Shown here: piece by piece, positions 8,857 through 18,066 of the stretch
Layout: the number at the start of each line of letters is the position of its first letter
Position numbering within the stretch: the first letter of the stretch is position 1
Source of the DNA: Erythrobacter sp.
GTDB lineage: Bacteria; Pseudomonadota; Alphaproteobacteria; Sphingomonadales; Sphingomonadaceae
Assembly: GCF_030066995.1 (NCBI RefSeq)
Contig: NZ_JASJAP010000001.1
Span: 851,230-915,229 of the forward strand
Length of the DNA stretch: 64,000 nt
Direction of reading: 5' to 3'
Position numbers and translations under genes: made by a program
Notes under the pieces: model-generated
Told to the model about the DNA's origin: nothing
Database searches by the model: none
Seen by the model: only the letters and a program-made list of their open reading frames with translations

Positions 8857-10269
8857 ATGAAGCCATTCACAATCGACACCAGCGACACGGGCGTCTTGGA
8901 GAAAATCCCCGAAAGCTGCGGCGCGGTCACGGTCGGCTGCAGCCAGGTCGCGGGCGTTGTCGAAGCGGTGATCAAATCGTCCGCAGCTCTGCGCGCCGAA
9001 CACGACGCGTTGCAGGGCACTGTTGCTGCGCTGGAGGCCGACCAGTCCAAGGTCGCCGAAGCCAGCGACGAAGCGCGCCTCTTGTCCGAACGCGCTATCG
9101 AGCGCCTGGGCGAGGGGGCCGCGCTCATCCAGAGCTCGCTTGGCCAGATCAACGACCTGCTCGAGATGGTGGACACGCTCGGCCAGCACGTCACGACCTT
9201 TGCAGCGGCGATGGATCAGGTGCAGCGCAGCGCACGCGATATCGACGAGATCGCCGAGACGACCAATATCCTTGCGCTTAACGCCACGATCGAGGCGATG
9301 CGCGCAGGAGAAGCCGGGCGCACTTTTGCGGTCGTTGCAAGCGAGGTGAAGAGCCTCGCCAACGACACGCGCAAGGCGACGGAGGAAATCGCCCAGACCC
9401 TTGCCTCGCTTGGCGACGAGGCGACGCAGGTGATCACCCGGATCGAAGCGGGCAGCGAGGCGAGCGCTCAGGCGAAGGCTTCGGTGGCGCGGATCGAGGA
9501 AACCATGGACAGCGTCAGCGGCCTTGTCGAAGAGGTCGACAAGCAGAACGATGTGATCGCCCGTTCGACGGGAACCATCAGCGGCCACGTTCACGCGGTG
9601 CAGGACGTGCTGGTGCGCTACGACGAGGTGACGCGGGACAACGAACATCAACTCGCCGAGGCGCAGAGCGAGGCGGTCAGTCTTGAGGGCATCGCGAACG
9701 ACATGTTCGACGGCCTGGTGCAGGCTGGCCTTTCGCCCCGCGATGAAGCGATGGCGCACCACGCGATGGACGTGGCGCGCGAGATCATGGAGGCGACCGA
9801 AACGGCGATAGACTCCGGGGAAATCTCGCAAGGCGCGGTGTTTGACAAGGATTACAAACGGATCGCGGGCTCGGCACCCGAACGCTTCACCTCAGGCATC
9901 ACCGATTTTGCGACGAGCGTGTGGAAACCGGTTTTCGACCGCTCCACCGACAGCATCGATGAGGCGCTCGCGACCGTGTGCGCCGATGTGAACGGCTTCA
10001 TGCCCACGCATATCGAGCGTTTCTGCCAGAAACCCACAGGCGATCTGGAGCACGACACGCGCTTTTGCCGCAACGGACGTATCCTGATGGACGATGCCGA
10101 CCGCGCCGCGCTCCAGAGCGAGGCCCCCTGCCGTCTCTCCGTCTTCCGCCAGCCCACGCAAGCCGGCGGCTACACCGTCGTGCGCAGCGTCTACGTGCCG
10201 ATCCGCATCAAGGGCGAGCGCTGGGGCGACCTCAAGTTCGCCTATTCGCTGGACGGGTCGCGGATATGA
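8857..10269 (+). CDS. soluble methyl-accepting chemotaxis protein
   Basis: A 470-residue chemoreceptor without membrane segments. Residues 40-260 are a long coiled coil containing the signalling tip ([20 protein letters not shown], 132-150, then [18 protein letters not shown]), which contacts CheA and CheW. The C-terminal 150 residues ([45 protein letters not shown]) match a ligand or sensor module seen at the C-terminus of other alphaproteobacterial MCPs. The sensor is therefore downstream of the signalling domain, the reverse of classical receptors. I chose the ATG at 8857 ([10 protein letters not shown]) with CAGGGG upstream. No other chemotaxis gene is in the window. It separates the vWA and MoxR genes. 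Confidence 0.85.
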   Translation: MKPFTIDTSDTGVLEKIPESCGAVTVGCSQVAGVVEAVIKSSAALRAEHDALQGTVAALEADQSKVAEASDEARLLSERAIERLGEGAALIQSSLGQINDLLEMVDTLGQHVTTFAAAMDQVQRSARDIDEIAETTNILALNATIEAMRAGEAGRTFAVVASEVKSLANDTRKATEEIAQTLASLGDEATQVITRIEAGSEASAQAKASVARIEETMDSVSGLVEEVDKQNDVIARSTGTISGHVHAVQDVLVRYDEVTRDNEHQLAEAQSEAVSLEGIANDMFDGLVQAGLSPRDEAMAHHAMDVAREIMEATETAIDSGEISQGAVFDKDYKRIAGSAPERFTSGITDFATSVWKPVFDRSTDSIDEALATVCADVNGFMPTHIERFCQKPTGDLEHDTRFCRNGRILMDDADRAALQSEAPCRLSVFRQPTQAGGYTVVRSVYVPIRIKGERWGDLKFAYSLDGSRI

Positions 10270-10293
10270 CCCGACCCGCCAACGGGGTGCGCA

Positions 10294-11151
<858 letters not shown>

Positions 11152-11248
11152 GAGTGGTCCTTTGAAACGGATATATGTGCTGGCGAGCAGCGATAGGGAC
11201 CGCTCGAACGCTGCGCAAGGGGACGCGAGAGGTGGGACAGTGTGTGCG

Positions 11249-11632
11249 TCAGGCTGAGGCAGCGAGCGCGAACAGGGTGTTAAACGCAAGGAACAGCGCG
11301 GTCGAAACCTTCCAACCTGCGCCCGCATCGCGCATTCCGCGCTCCCATGTCCACGCGCCGATGGCCCCCGCAGCAATCGCTGCCGCCGGGACAGCCAGCC
11401 AGGGCGTGACAAGACCCGTCAGGCCAAGCGCCGTCAGGATCGCAAGCACCGCCATCAGATGCAGCAGAAACGCCCCGGTGAACCATACAATCGGGATCGG
11501 GCGATAGGAAGTGTCGGGCACCTCCCAATCGGGCACCGAAGCGTCCGGGCGCGACAGGCGCCGGTCGCCCGCCATGATGTCTTCTTCGCGCGGATCTGGA
11601 TAGCGGGGCGTCGCCCCGTCTTTCTCACGCAT
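11249..11632 (-). CDS. small membrane protein, unknown function
   Basis: A 127-residue protein with a polar first 40 residues and three hydrophobic segments (IVWFTGAFLLHLMAVLAIL, a middle Ala/Gly-rich segment, and STALFLAFNTLFALAASA). I do not recognise a family. Its start overlaps the 3' end of parE by 8 bases, so translation is probably coupled to parE. The coupling may be only positional. Confidence 0.65.
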   Translation of the reverse strand: MREKDGATPRYPDPREEDIMAGDRRLSRPDASVPDWEVPDTSYRPIPIVWFTGAFLLHLMAVLAILTALGLTGLVTPWLAVPAAAIAAGAIGAWTWERGMRDAGAGWKVSTALFLAFNTLFALAASA

Positions 11633-13616
11633 CTATCATGTCGCGGTCCATTTCGCCCGCGCGGTTCTGGATGAAGTTGAAACGGTGTTCGGGGTTCTTG
11701 CCCATGAGCTGATCGACCAGTTCCTTGACGCCGGCGCGTTCCTGGAACTCGGCGGGCAGGGTAATCCGGATCAGCGAGCGGGTGTCGGGGTTCATCGTCG
11801 TCTCGCGCAGCTGCGCGGGGTTCATTTCGCCCAGACCCTTGAAGCGCGCAACGTCAACCTTCTTGCCCTTGAAAACCGTCGCTTCCAGCTCGGCGCGGTG
11901 CGCATCGTCGCTGGCGTAGCGGCTCTCTTTGCCCGCCGTCAGGCGGTAGAGCGGCGGCTTGGCGAGGAACAGGTGCCCCTTGCGCACCACGTCGGGCATT
12001 TCCTGGAAGAAGAACGTCATCAAAAGCGTTGCGATATGCGCGCCGTCGACGTCGGCGTCGGTCATGATGATGACCCGGTCGTAGCGCAGGTTCTCCGCGT
12101 CGCAATCCTTGCGCGTGCCGCAGCCGAGCGCGAGAGCGAGGTCGGCGATCTCGCTGTTGGCGCGGATCTTGTCGGCGGTCGCGCTGGCGACGTTGAGGAT
12201 CTTGCCCCGGATCGGCAGGATCGCCTGGGTCTTGCGGTCGCGCGCCTGTTTCGCGCTGCCGCCGGCTGAATCCCCTTCGACGATGAAGAGCTCGGTTTCG
12301 CGGTCCCCTTCGCCCGAACAATCGGTGAGCTTGCCGGGCAGGCGCAGCTTCTTCGCGTTGGTTGCGGTCTTGCGCTTGATTTCGCGTTCCTGCTTGCGCT
12401 TAAGGCGCTCCTCCATCCGCTCCATAACCTCGCCAAGCAGCGCTTTTCCGCGCTCCATATCGTCGGTGAGGAAGTGGTCGAAGTGGTCGCGCACCGCGTT
12501 CTCGACCAGACGAGAGGCTTCGGGCGAGGTCAGGCGGTCCTTGGTCTGCGACTGAAATTGCGGATCGCGGATGAAGACGCTGAGCATGACTTCGCAGCCG
12601 GTCATCACATCGTCGGCGGTGATATCCTTCGCCTTCTTCGTGCCGGTGAGCTCACCGAACGCGCGCAACCCCTTGGTGAGCGCCGCGCGCACGCCCTGTT
12701 CGTGCGTCCCGCCATCGGGCGTCGGCACGGTGTTGCAATACCAGCTGGTCGAGCCATCGGAATAAAGCGGCCAGGCGATCGCCCACTCGACACGGCCTTG
12801 AGAGGTGCCAGCCTCGTCATCGGGAAAGTCCTGTGATCCGGTAAACGGCAACGCCGTGACGCATTCGCGCGCGCCGATCTGTTCCTTGAGGTGATCGGCA
12901 AGGCCGCCGGGAAACTTGAAGACCGCTTCGGTGGGCACGTCTTCGCTGGCGAGGCTCTCGGCGCATTTCCAGCGGATTTCGACGCCCGCGAACAGATAGG
13001 CCTTGGACCGCGCGAGCTTGAACAGCCGGGCGGGCTTGAACGCGCGCTCTGCGAAGATCTCGGTGTCGGGAGTGAAGGTGACGGTGGTTCCCCGGCGATT
13101 GGGCGCCGCGCCCACGATCTCTATCGGGCCGAGCGTGTGGCCCTTGGAAAATTCCTGCGCGTAGAGCTGTTTGTCGCGCGCCACCTCGACGCGGGTGTGC
13201 GAGGACAGCGCGTTGACGACGCTGACGCCAACGCCGTGCAGACCGCCGCTGGTCGCATAGGCTTTCCCGGAGAACTTGCCGCCGGAATGGAGCGTTGAAA
13301 GGATCACTTCGAGCGTCGACTTGCCCGGATATTTGGGATGCTCATCGACCGGGATGCCGCGCCCGTTATCCGAGACGCTCAGGCGATTGCCTTCCTCCAG
13401 GCGCACCTCGATCCGGTTCGCATGCCCCGCGACGGCTTCGTCCATGGAATTGTCGAGCACTTCGGCCGCGAGGTGATGCAAGGCGCGGTCATCGGTGCCG
13501 CCGATATACATGCCGGGGCGGCGGCGCACCGGTTCAAGGCCTTCGAGCACCTCGATAGAGGAGCTGTCGTAATCGCCGCTGGAGGTCGGGGTGTTCTCGA
13601 AGAGGTCGTCAGACAT
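11625..13616 (-). CDS. parE: DNA topoisomerase IV subunit B
   Basis: ATPase subunit of topoisomerase IV, which decatenates chromosomes after replication together with ParC. It has 663 residues. The N-terminal GHKL ATPase region shows RPGMYIGGTDDRALHHL, EVLDNSMDEA and DNGRGIPVDEHPK, followed by GGLHGVGVSVVNALS. The C-terminal TOPRIM part shows EGDSAGGSAKQARDRKTQA and the DADVDGAHI metal site. The YSDGSTSWYC region and length fit ParE rather than GyrB, which is usually about 800 residues. I chose the ATG at 13616 (MSDDLFENT) over an upstream extension. parC is not in the window. Confidence 0.94.
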   Translation of the reverse strand: MSDDLFENTPTSSGDYDSSSIEVLEGLEPVRRRPGMYIGGTDDRALHHLAAEVLDNSMDEAVAGHANRIEVRLEEGNRLSVSDNGRGIPVDEHPKYPGKSTLEVILSTLHSGGKFSGKAYATSGGLHGVGVSVVNALSSHTRVEVARDKQLYAQEFSKGHTLGPIEIVGAAPNRRGTTVTFTPDTEIFAERAFKPARLFKLARSKAYLFAGVEIRWKCAESLASEDVPTEAVFKFPGGLADHLKEQIGARECVTALPFTGSQDFPDDEAGTSQGRVEWAIAWPLYSDGSTSWYCNTVPTPDGGTHEQGVRAALTKGLRAFGELTGTKKAKDITADDVMTGCEVMLSVFIRDPQFQSQTKDRLTSPEASRLVENAVRDHFDHFLTDDMERGKALLGEVMERMEERLKRKQEREIKRKTATNAKKLRLPGKLTDCSGEGDRETELFIVEGDSAGGSAKQARDRKTQAILPIRGKILNVASATADKIRANSEIADLALALGCGTRKDCDAENLRYDRVIIMTDADVDGAHIATLLMTFFFQEMPDVVRKGHLFLAKPPLYRLTAGKESRYASDDAHRAELEATVFKGKKVDVARFKGLGEMNPAQLRETTMNPDTRSLIRITLPAEFQERAGVKELVDQLMGKNPEHRFNFIQNRAGEMDRDMIDA

Positions 13617-13677
13617 GCTTCGCGATATAGGCGCGCTCGGTGAGGCCTCACAAGACGCGCAGCGCACGTATGCGCGG

Positions 13678-14871
13678 TTATTCCCCGAAGCTGGAGGGAG
13701 CCGGGTCTACCTGGCTCACCTTGCCACCGCTCACCTGACGCACTTCCAGCGCGCGTTCGGCGACGCCGTCGCGGCCAAAGCGGAACGGTCCGTCAACGCC
13801 CAGAAAGCCGCCTTCATCATAAAGACGGCTTGTCGGAAAGGCGCTGCCCACGGGCCAATCGCGCGCAATGCGAAGGGTCAGCAGCACCGAATCGTACCCC
13901 AGCGTGGCGATGCGGTAGGGCTTGGCGCCAAAGCGCGCTTCGTAGCTGTCGGAAAAGCGCTTGAAACGACCATCGGACACAGCCGAAAAGACCGCCCCTT
14001 CCAGATTGGGCGCGCGGGTAATCTCCCCTTCGCCGCTCCACAATTCGGTCCCAAGGATGCGCGTGCCCTCCGCGCCGTCGCGCTTCAGTTCGCTGGCCGC
14101 GCGGATCGCCAGGCGCGCGCCATCGGCCACCAGAACCGTGTCGTAGCCGCCATCGGTGCGCAGGCGCTGCGCTGCGCTGACGATCGAGGTGTTGCCGCGC
14201 GAATAGGTCTCGCGCGCGACCAGATTGCCGCCATAGGCCGCGAGCGCGTTTCGAAGCGCGGAGAAGGAACGATCGCCGTAATCGCCCTCAGGCATCAGGG
14301 CGGCAAAAGCGTTCGAGCCACGCGAGCGGGCGAACTCGACCGTGCGGGTAATCGATTGTTCGGGCACGTGCCCCATCAGGAAGACATCGGGGCTGGCGAC
14401 CTCGGTGTCGTTCGAAAAGGCAATCGCGGGAACCGACGCCGGACGGGCCTGAGCCTGCACGGCGGGCACGTTGGCGGCGAGCAGGGGTCCCAGGATCAGC
14501 TTGTTGCCATCGACAATCGCCTGACGCGCCGCCTCGCTCGCGCCGCTCCCGGTGTCGTAGGTCGTGATCCGCAGATTGTTGGCGTTGGTGTCGAGCAGCG
14601 CCATTGTGGTCGCGTTGGCGAGCGCCTGTCCCACTTCGCTGGTCTTGCCGGTCATCGGTACCAGCAGGGCCACGCGGTGGCGCGTCGCATCGGTTGGAAG
14701 CGCGGTCGGGGTCGGCTGAGGCGTGGGCGGTGCAGTGGGCGTTGACACGGTCTCGGTCTTGGGAATGACCGAACATCCGGCCACCAGAGCCGCCGCGCCC
14801 GCCAAAGCCAGATTGCGGCGCGAAAACACCGCGCTCACCCCTGAGGAAACACTCTCGAAAAACCGCTTCAT
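13678..14871 (-). CDS. penicillin-binding protein activator, lipoprotein
   Basis: A 397-residue lipoprotein with a lipobox LVAGC (lipidated C33), then a Pro/Thr-rich linker of about 25 residues (TAPPTPQPTPTALPT), then a type I periplasmic-binding fold (VALLVPMTGKTSEVGQALAN, ILGPLLAANVPAV, FAALMPEGDYGDRS). This is the arrangement of LpoA-like activators of penicillin-binding proteins, which share the fold of branched-chain amino-acid binding proteins. No permease is near, which supports the activator role over transport. It is divergent from rsmI with 38 bases between, the same arrangement as in many proteobacteria, where yraM (lpoA) is next to yraL (rsmI) and yraN. Confidence 0.85.
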   Translation of the reverse strand: MKRFFESVSSGVSAVFSRRNLALAGAAALVAGCSVIPKTETVSTPTAPPTPQPTPTALPTDATRHRVALLVPMTGKTSEVGQALANATTMALLDTNANNLRITTYDTGSGASEAARQAIVDGNKLILGPLLAANVPAVQAQARPASVPAIAFSNDTEVASPDVFLMGHVPEQSITRTVEFARSRGSNAFAALMPEGDYGDRSFSALRNALAAYGGNLVARETYSRGNTSIVSAAQRLRTDGGYDTVLVADGARLAIRAASELKRDGAEGTRILGTELWSGEGEITRAPNLEGAVFSAVSDGRFKRFSDSYEARFGAKPYRIATLGYDSVLLTLRIARDWPVGSAFPTSRLYDEGGFLGVDGPFRFGRDGVAERALEVRQVSGGKVSQVDPAPSSFGE

Positions 14872-14909
14872 TCTTGAAGACCCCTCTTGCCTGCTTCACA
14901 GGGGCAATC

Positions 14910-15776
14910 GTGACGACGCCGCGTGAATCAGACCTGTCCGCATTGCTTGAGCCGGGCCTCTACATTGTCGCAACGCCGATTGGCAATCTCGGCGATATTA
15001 CGTTGCGCGCCATCGACACTCTGCGCCGCTGCGCGGTGATCGCGTGCGAAGACACGCGCGTGACGGGGCGGTTGCTGGCCCATCTGGGGATCGAGACGCG
15101 CATGCAGCGCTATGACGATCACGCCTCGGACGCGGCGCGCGCGCGGTTGTTGGAGCGGGCCGCGCAAGAGCCGGTCGCTCTGGTCAGCGACGCGGGCACG
15201 CCGCTCATCTCAGATCCGGGCTATCGCCTTGTCCGCGAAGCGCGCGACAGCGTTGTGGCCGTGACCTCGATCCCCGGCGCGTGCGCGGCGATCACCGGCC
15301 TCACGCTCTCCGGGCTTCCCAACGATCGGTTTCTGTTCGCCGGATTTCTGCCCGCGAAGGACAAGGCCCGGCGTGATGCGCTCGCGGAACTGGCGAGCGT
15401 GCCAGCGACGCTTGTCTTCTATGAAACCGGGCCAAGGCTGGTGCGCTCCCTTGAAGCGCTGGCTGAGCTGTGGCCGGACCGCGATGTCGCTGTAGCGCGT
15501 GAGCTGACCAAGCTGCACGAGGAATGCCGCACGGGCGCGGCGGCGGATTTGGCCGCGCACTACAGCGAGCGCCCGGCCAAAGGGGAAATCGTCCTGCTCG
15601 TGGCGCCACCTTGGCCCGCCGCGCCGGATGAGGACCCGGACGCTCTGCTGCGCGAGGCGCTGGGCGAACTGCCCGTCAGCAAGGCCGCCGCCCGCGTCTC
15701 CAAGGCGACGGGGCTCGACCGACAGACGCTCTACGCGCGCGCCGTCGCCATCAAGGAGGAGCTCAAGCGCTCATGA
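14910..15776 (+). CDS. rsmI: 16S rRNA (cytidine1402-2'-O)-methyltransferase
   Basis: SAM-dependent tetrapyrrole-methylase-fold enzyme that 2'-O-methylates C1402 in the ribosomal P site. It has 288 residues from the GTG at 14910, preceded by AGGGG at a good distance; a TTG at 14874 would add 12 residues with no conservation. Family blocks are visible: LYIVATPIGNLGDITLRA, CEDTRVTGRLL, VSDAGTPLISDPGYRLV, PGACAAITGLTLSGL and FYETGPRLVRSL. It ends in an ATGA overlap with yraN. Confidence 0.93.
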   Translation: MTTPRESDLSALLEPGLYIVATPIGNLGDITLRAIDTLRRCAVIACEDTRVTGRLLAHLGIETRMQRYDDHASDAARARLLERAAQEPVALVSDAGTPLISDPGYRLVREARDSVVAVTSIPGACAAITGLTLSGLPNDRFLFAGFLPAKDKARRDALAELASVPATLVFYETGPRLVRSLEALAELWPDRDVAVARELTKLHEECRTGAAADLAAHYSERPAKGEIVLLVAPPWPAAPDEDPDALLREALGELPVSKAAARVSKATGLDRQTLYARAVAIKEELKRS

Positions 15777-16129
15777 GCGAAAAGCGCGTCATGGCGGACA
15801 AGCGCGGGCGCGAGGGCGAGGCCGAGGCCGCGCGCTGGCTAACCCAACAGGGGTGGGAGGTCCTTGGCGAGCGCGTCAAAACCAAGCTTGGCGAGATCGA
15901 CCTGATCGCGCGCAAGCCCGGCCTTGTGGCCTTTATCGAAGTGAAATGGCGTAGCCGCGCGGCGGACCTGGCGACCGCGATCGATGAACGGCGGCTGGCC
16001 CGCGTCGCGGCGGCGGTGGAGGCGGTCGGCCACGAATACGCGGCCAATGGCGAGGACATGCGGATCGATGTAATCCTGCTTGCGCCCGGCAGTGTCCCGC
16101 GTCACATCGAGAACGCCTGGATGCCTTAG
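15773..16129 (+). CDS. yraN: YraN family (UPF0102) nuclease-fold protein
   Basis: A 118-residue member of UPF0102, with the restriction-endonuclease-like fold also seen in Holliday-junction resolvases. Core motifs: GREGEAEAARWL near the start, GEIDLIARK and FIEVKWRS, holding the acidic and lysine residues of the fold. No activity is established for most members. Its ATG overlaps the rsmI stop by 4 bases, so the two are co-translated. A REP palindrome pair follows 18 bases after the stop. Confidence 0.9.
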   Translation: MSEKRVMADKRGREGEAEAARWLTQQGWEVLGERVKTKLGEIDLIARKPGLVAFIEVKWRSRAADLATAIDERRLARVAAAVEAVGHEYAANGEDMRIDVILLAPGSVPRHIENAWMP

Positions 16130-16147
16130 TCCATCCGTTAGTCACCC

Positions 16148-16234
16148 GTTCGTGCTGAGCCTGTCGAAGCACCGCACTTTCTCTTGTGCGTCGAAAAAAT
16201 TGAAGTACGGCCCTTCGACAGGCTCAGGGCGAAC
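16148..16234. repeat. inverted pair of REP palindromes
   Basis: Left arm 16148-16169 (GTTCGTGCTGAGCCTGTCGA plus AG) and right arm 16213-16234 (CTTCGACAGGCTCAGGGCGA plus AC) are inverted copies differing at 2 of 22 positions, separated by 43 bases. The motif is the repetitive extragenic palindrome common in sphingomonad genomes. The right arm runs directly into TTGAGGATGTG, the ribosome-binding region and start of gshB. Confidence 0.85.
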
Positions 16235-16246
16235 GGAGTTGAGGAT

Positions 16247-17197
16247 GTGGCTCTCAAGATAGCCGTCCAGATGGACCCCATTGAAAGCGTGAATATCAAG
16301 GGCGACAGCTCTTTCGCGCTGATGCTGGCCGCACAAGAGCGCGGGCACGAAGTGTTCGAGTATCACGTCGAAAGCCTGACGCTCGACGCCGATGATCGGC
16401 TTTACGCGCAAGGATACCCTGTAAAGGTGCGCAAGGTTCAGGGCGACCATTTCGAGAAGGGCGAAGCCGTCCGCCTTGATCTGGGCAAGGATATCGATGT
16501 TGTCCTGATGCGGCAGGATCCGCCCTTCCACATGGGCTACATCACCGCGACGCACCTGTTGGAGCGGATCGCGGGCGAAACGCTGGTGGTCAACGATCCG
16601 GTCAGCGTAAGGAACGCGCCGGAAAAGGTGATGGTGCTCGACTACCGCCGCTTCATGCCGCCCACGCTCGTCACCCGTTCGGTCGATGAAGTGCGCGCGT
16701 TTATGGCTGAGCACGGCGCGGTGGTGGTGAAGCCCATCCACGGCAATGGCGGCAAGGCGATCTTCCGCATTCCGGCGGATGGCGACAACCTCACCGCATT
16801 GCTCGAAGTGTTCAACCAGACCTGGCCCGAACCGCACATGGTCCAGCCCTTCCTTCCAGAAGTGACCGAGGGCGACAAACGCATCGTCGTGATCGATGGA
16901 GAGATTGCAGGCGCGATCAACCGGATTCCGGGCGAAGGTGAGTTTCGCTCAAACCTCGCCATGGGCGGCAGCGCGGAGCCCACAGGGCTGACAGACCGCG
17001 AGCGGGAAATCTGCGAAGCAATGGGCCCAAACCTGAAGCGCCTAGGCCTGACCTTCGTTGGCATCGATGTGATCGGCGGGAAGTACCTGACGGAGATCAA
17101 CGTGACCTCACCCACGGGAATTGTGGCGATCTCGGAGTTTGATGGGACGGACCTGGCAGGGATGATCTGGGACGCGATTGAGGGGCGTTTGAGCTAG
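16247..17197 (+). CDS. gshB: glutathione synthase
   Basis: ATP-grasp ligase joining glycine to gamma-glutamylcysteine, the second step of glutathione synthesis. From the GTG at 16247 it has 316 residues, the same length as the E. coli enzyme. Blocks: MALKIAVQMDPIESVNIKGD at the start, MRQDPPFHMGYITATHLLE, VVKPIHGNGGKAIFRI (ATP-grasp loop), and EINVTSPTGI at the C-terminus. The frame extends back through the REP right arm to 16184, but that part is not conserved. Its stop codon TAG at 17195-17197 is shared with the left end of the IS element: TA is the target duplication and G is the first base of the IS. Confidence 0.94.
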   Translation: MALKIAVQMDPIESVNIKGDSSFALMLAAQERGHEVFEYHVESLTLDADDRLYAQGYPVKVRKVQGDHFEKGEAVRLDLGKDIDVVLMRQDPPFHMGYITATHLLERIAGETLVVNDPVSVRNAPEKVMVLDYRRFMPPTLVTRSVDEVRAFMAEHGAVVVKPIHGNGGKAIFRIPADGDNLTALLEVFNQTWPEPHMVQPFLPEVTEGDKRIVVIDGEIAGAINRIPGEGEFRSNLAMGGSAEPTGLTDREREICEAMGPNLKRLGLTFVGIDVIGGKYLTEINVTSPTGIVAISEFDGTDLAGMIWDAIEGRLS

Positions 17198-17206
17198 GCT
17201 CAGGAC
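17197..17206 (+). repeat. IS left terminal inverted repeat
   Basis: GGCTCAGGAC, matching perfectly in inverse the bases at 18034-18043. The TA immediately before it is the target duplication. Confidence 0.85.
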
Positions 17207-17271
17207 CTATTAAATTGCTTGCATGAGGGATGATTGGCTGATTCAAGGGCGGTGTTGAGGAGGCGCTGTTG

Positions 17272-17640
17272 ATGGATGTACCGTTTTTGCTGAGTGAGGC
17301 GCAGATGCGCCGGATTGAGCCGTATTTCCCGCTGTCGCATGGCATTCCCAGGGTCGATGACCGGCGGATCGTGTCGGGGATTGTCTATGTCATCAAGCAC
17401 GGGCTTATGTGGCGCGATGCCCCCAAGGGCTATGGTCCGCACAAGACGATCTACAACCGCTTCATCCGCTGGAGCAAGATGGGCGTGTTCAACCGCATCT
17501 TCGCCGAGCTGGCGGGCGAAGCCGGGGAGCCCGATGCGATCATGATCGATGCAACCCATCTCAAAGCGCACCGCACGGCGGCAAGCCTCTTAAAAGGGGG
17601 GCTCTTCCCAGACGTATCGGGCGCACCAAGGGTGGGTTGA
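17272..17640 (+). CDS. IS5-family transposase, N-terminal frame (OrfA)
   Basis: A 122-residue product holding the N-terminal DNA-binding part (DVPFLLSEAQMRRIEPYFPL, RRIVSGIVYVIKHGLMWRD) and the first catalytic aspartate in MIDATHLKAHRTAAS. GGAGG lies upstream of the ATG at 17272. After the run AAAAGGGGGG at 17592-17601 the frame leaves homology and stops at 17640. Homologous sequence continues in the -1 frame, so a full transposase needs a frameshift or transcript slippage here. Confidence 0.88.
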   Translation: MDVPFLLSEAQMRRIEPYFPLSHGIPRVDDRRIVSGIVYVIKHGLMWRDAPKGYGPHKTIYNRFIRWSKMGVFNRIFAELAGEAGEPDAIMIDATHLKAHRTAASLLKGGLFPDVSGAPRVG

Positions 17641-18026
17641 ACTCGAAGCTCCACGCTGTTTGCGATGGACTGGGCAGGCCGATCATCCTGCTCCTTACCG
17701 AAGGCCAGATGAGCGACCACAAGGGGGCAAGCATGCTGCTACCCAACCTGCCCCAGGCCAAGGTCCTGATCGGTGACAGAGGCTATGATAGCGACCGCTT
17801 CCGTAACGCTCTGACCGAGCGCGGTATCGTTCCGTGCATCCCGCCTGTGCGCCATCGCAAGGTGCCGCTGCCCTACGACAGGCAACTCTACCGCAAGCGC
17901 CACAAAATCGAGAATGTCTTCGCTCGTATCAAGGACTGGCGACGCGTCGCAACGCGCTATGACCGATGCGCACACACCTTCATGTCCGCCATCTGTATCG
18001 CAGCAACCGTCTGCTACTGGCTGTGA
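17592..18026 (+). CDS. IS5-family transposase, C-terminal frame (OrfB)
   Basis: The C-terminal catalytic part, read in the -1 frame relative to OrfA. It continues homology as RRIGRTKGGLNSKLHAVCDG, carries the second aspartate in IGDRGYDSDRFR and the catalytic glutamate in KHKIENVFARIKDWRR. The frame is open from 17409, but only the part after the slip site belongs to the transposase. Fused to OrfA at the A4G6 run it would give about 254 residues, a normal IS5-group size. Confidence 0.85.
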   Translation, partial: KRGALPRRIGRTKGGLNSKLHAVCDGLGRPIILLLTEGQMSDHKGASMLLPNLPQAKVLIGDRGYDSDRFRNALTERGIVPCIPPVRHRKVPLPYDRQLYRKRHKIENVFARIKDWRRVATRYDRCAHTFMSAICIAATVCYWL

Positions 18027-18033
18027 TCAATGA

Positions 18034-18043
18034 GTCCTGAGCC
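18034..18043 (-). repeat. IS right terminal inverted repeat
   Basis: GTCCTGAGCC, the perfect inverse of the left end, followed by the second TA of the target duplication. Confidence 0.85.
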
Positions 18044-18066
18044 TAGTGTAGACCACCGATCAAAAG

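Larger units (their letters stand above)
17197..18043 (+). mobile_element. IS5-family insertion sequence, IS427-like group
   Basis: An 847-base element bounded by perfect 10-base inverted repeats GGCTCAGGAC (17197-17206) and GTCCTGAGCC (18034-18043), flanked by a TA duplication (17195-17196 and 18044-18045) within the target CTAG. It contains two overlapping reading frames in the -1 relationship that together encode a DDE transposase. Two-frame organisation and TA duplication are known for the IS427 group of IS5. The ends and frames look intact, so it may be active or recent. It sits in the stop codon of gshB without altering the protein. Confidence 0.92.

Noticed and set aside
17197..18043. 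Treating the split transposase as a pseudogene
   Set aside because: Both ends, the target duplication and both frames are intact, and the -1 relation at a homopolymeric run matches the way related elements make transposase.
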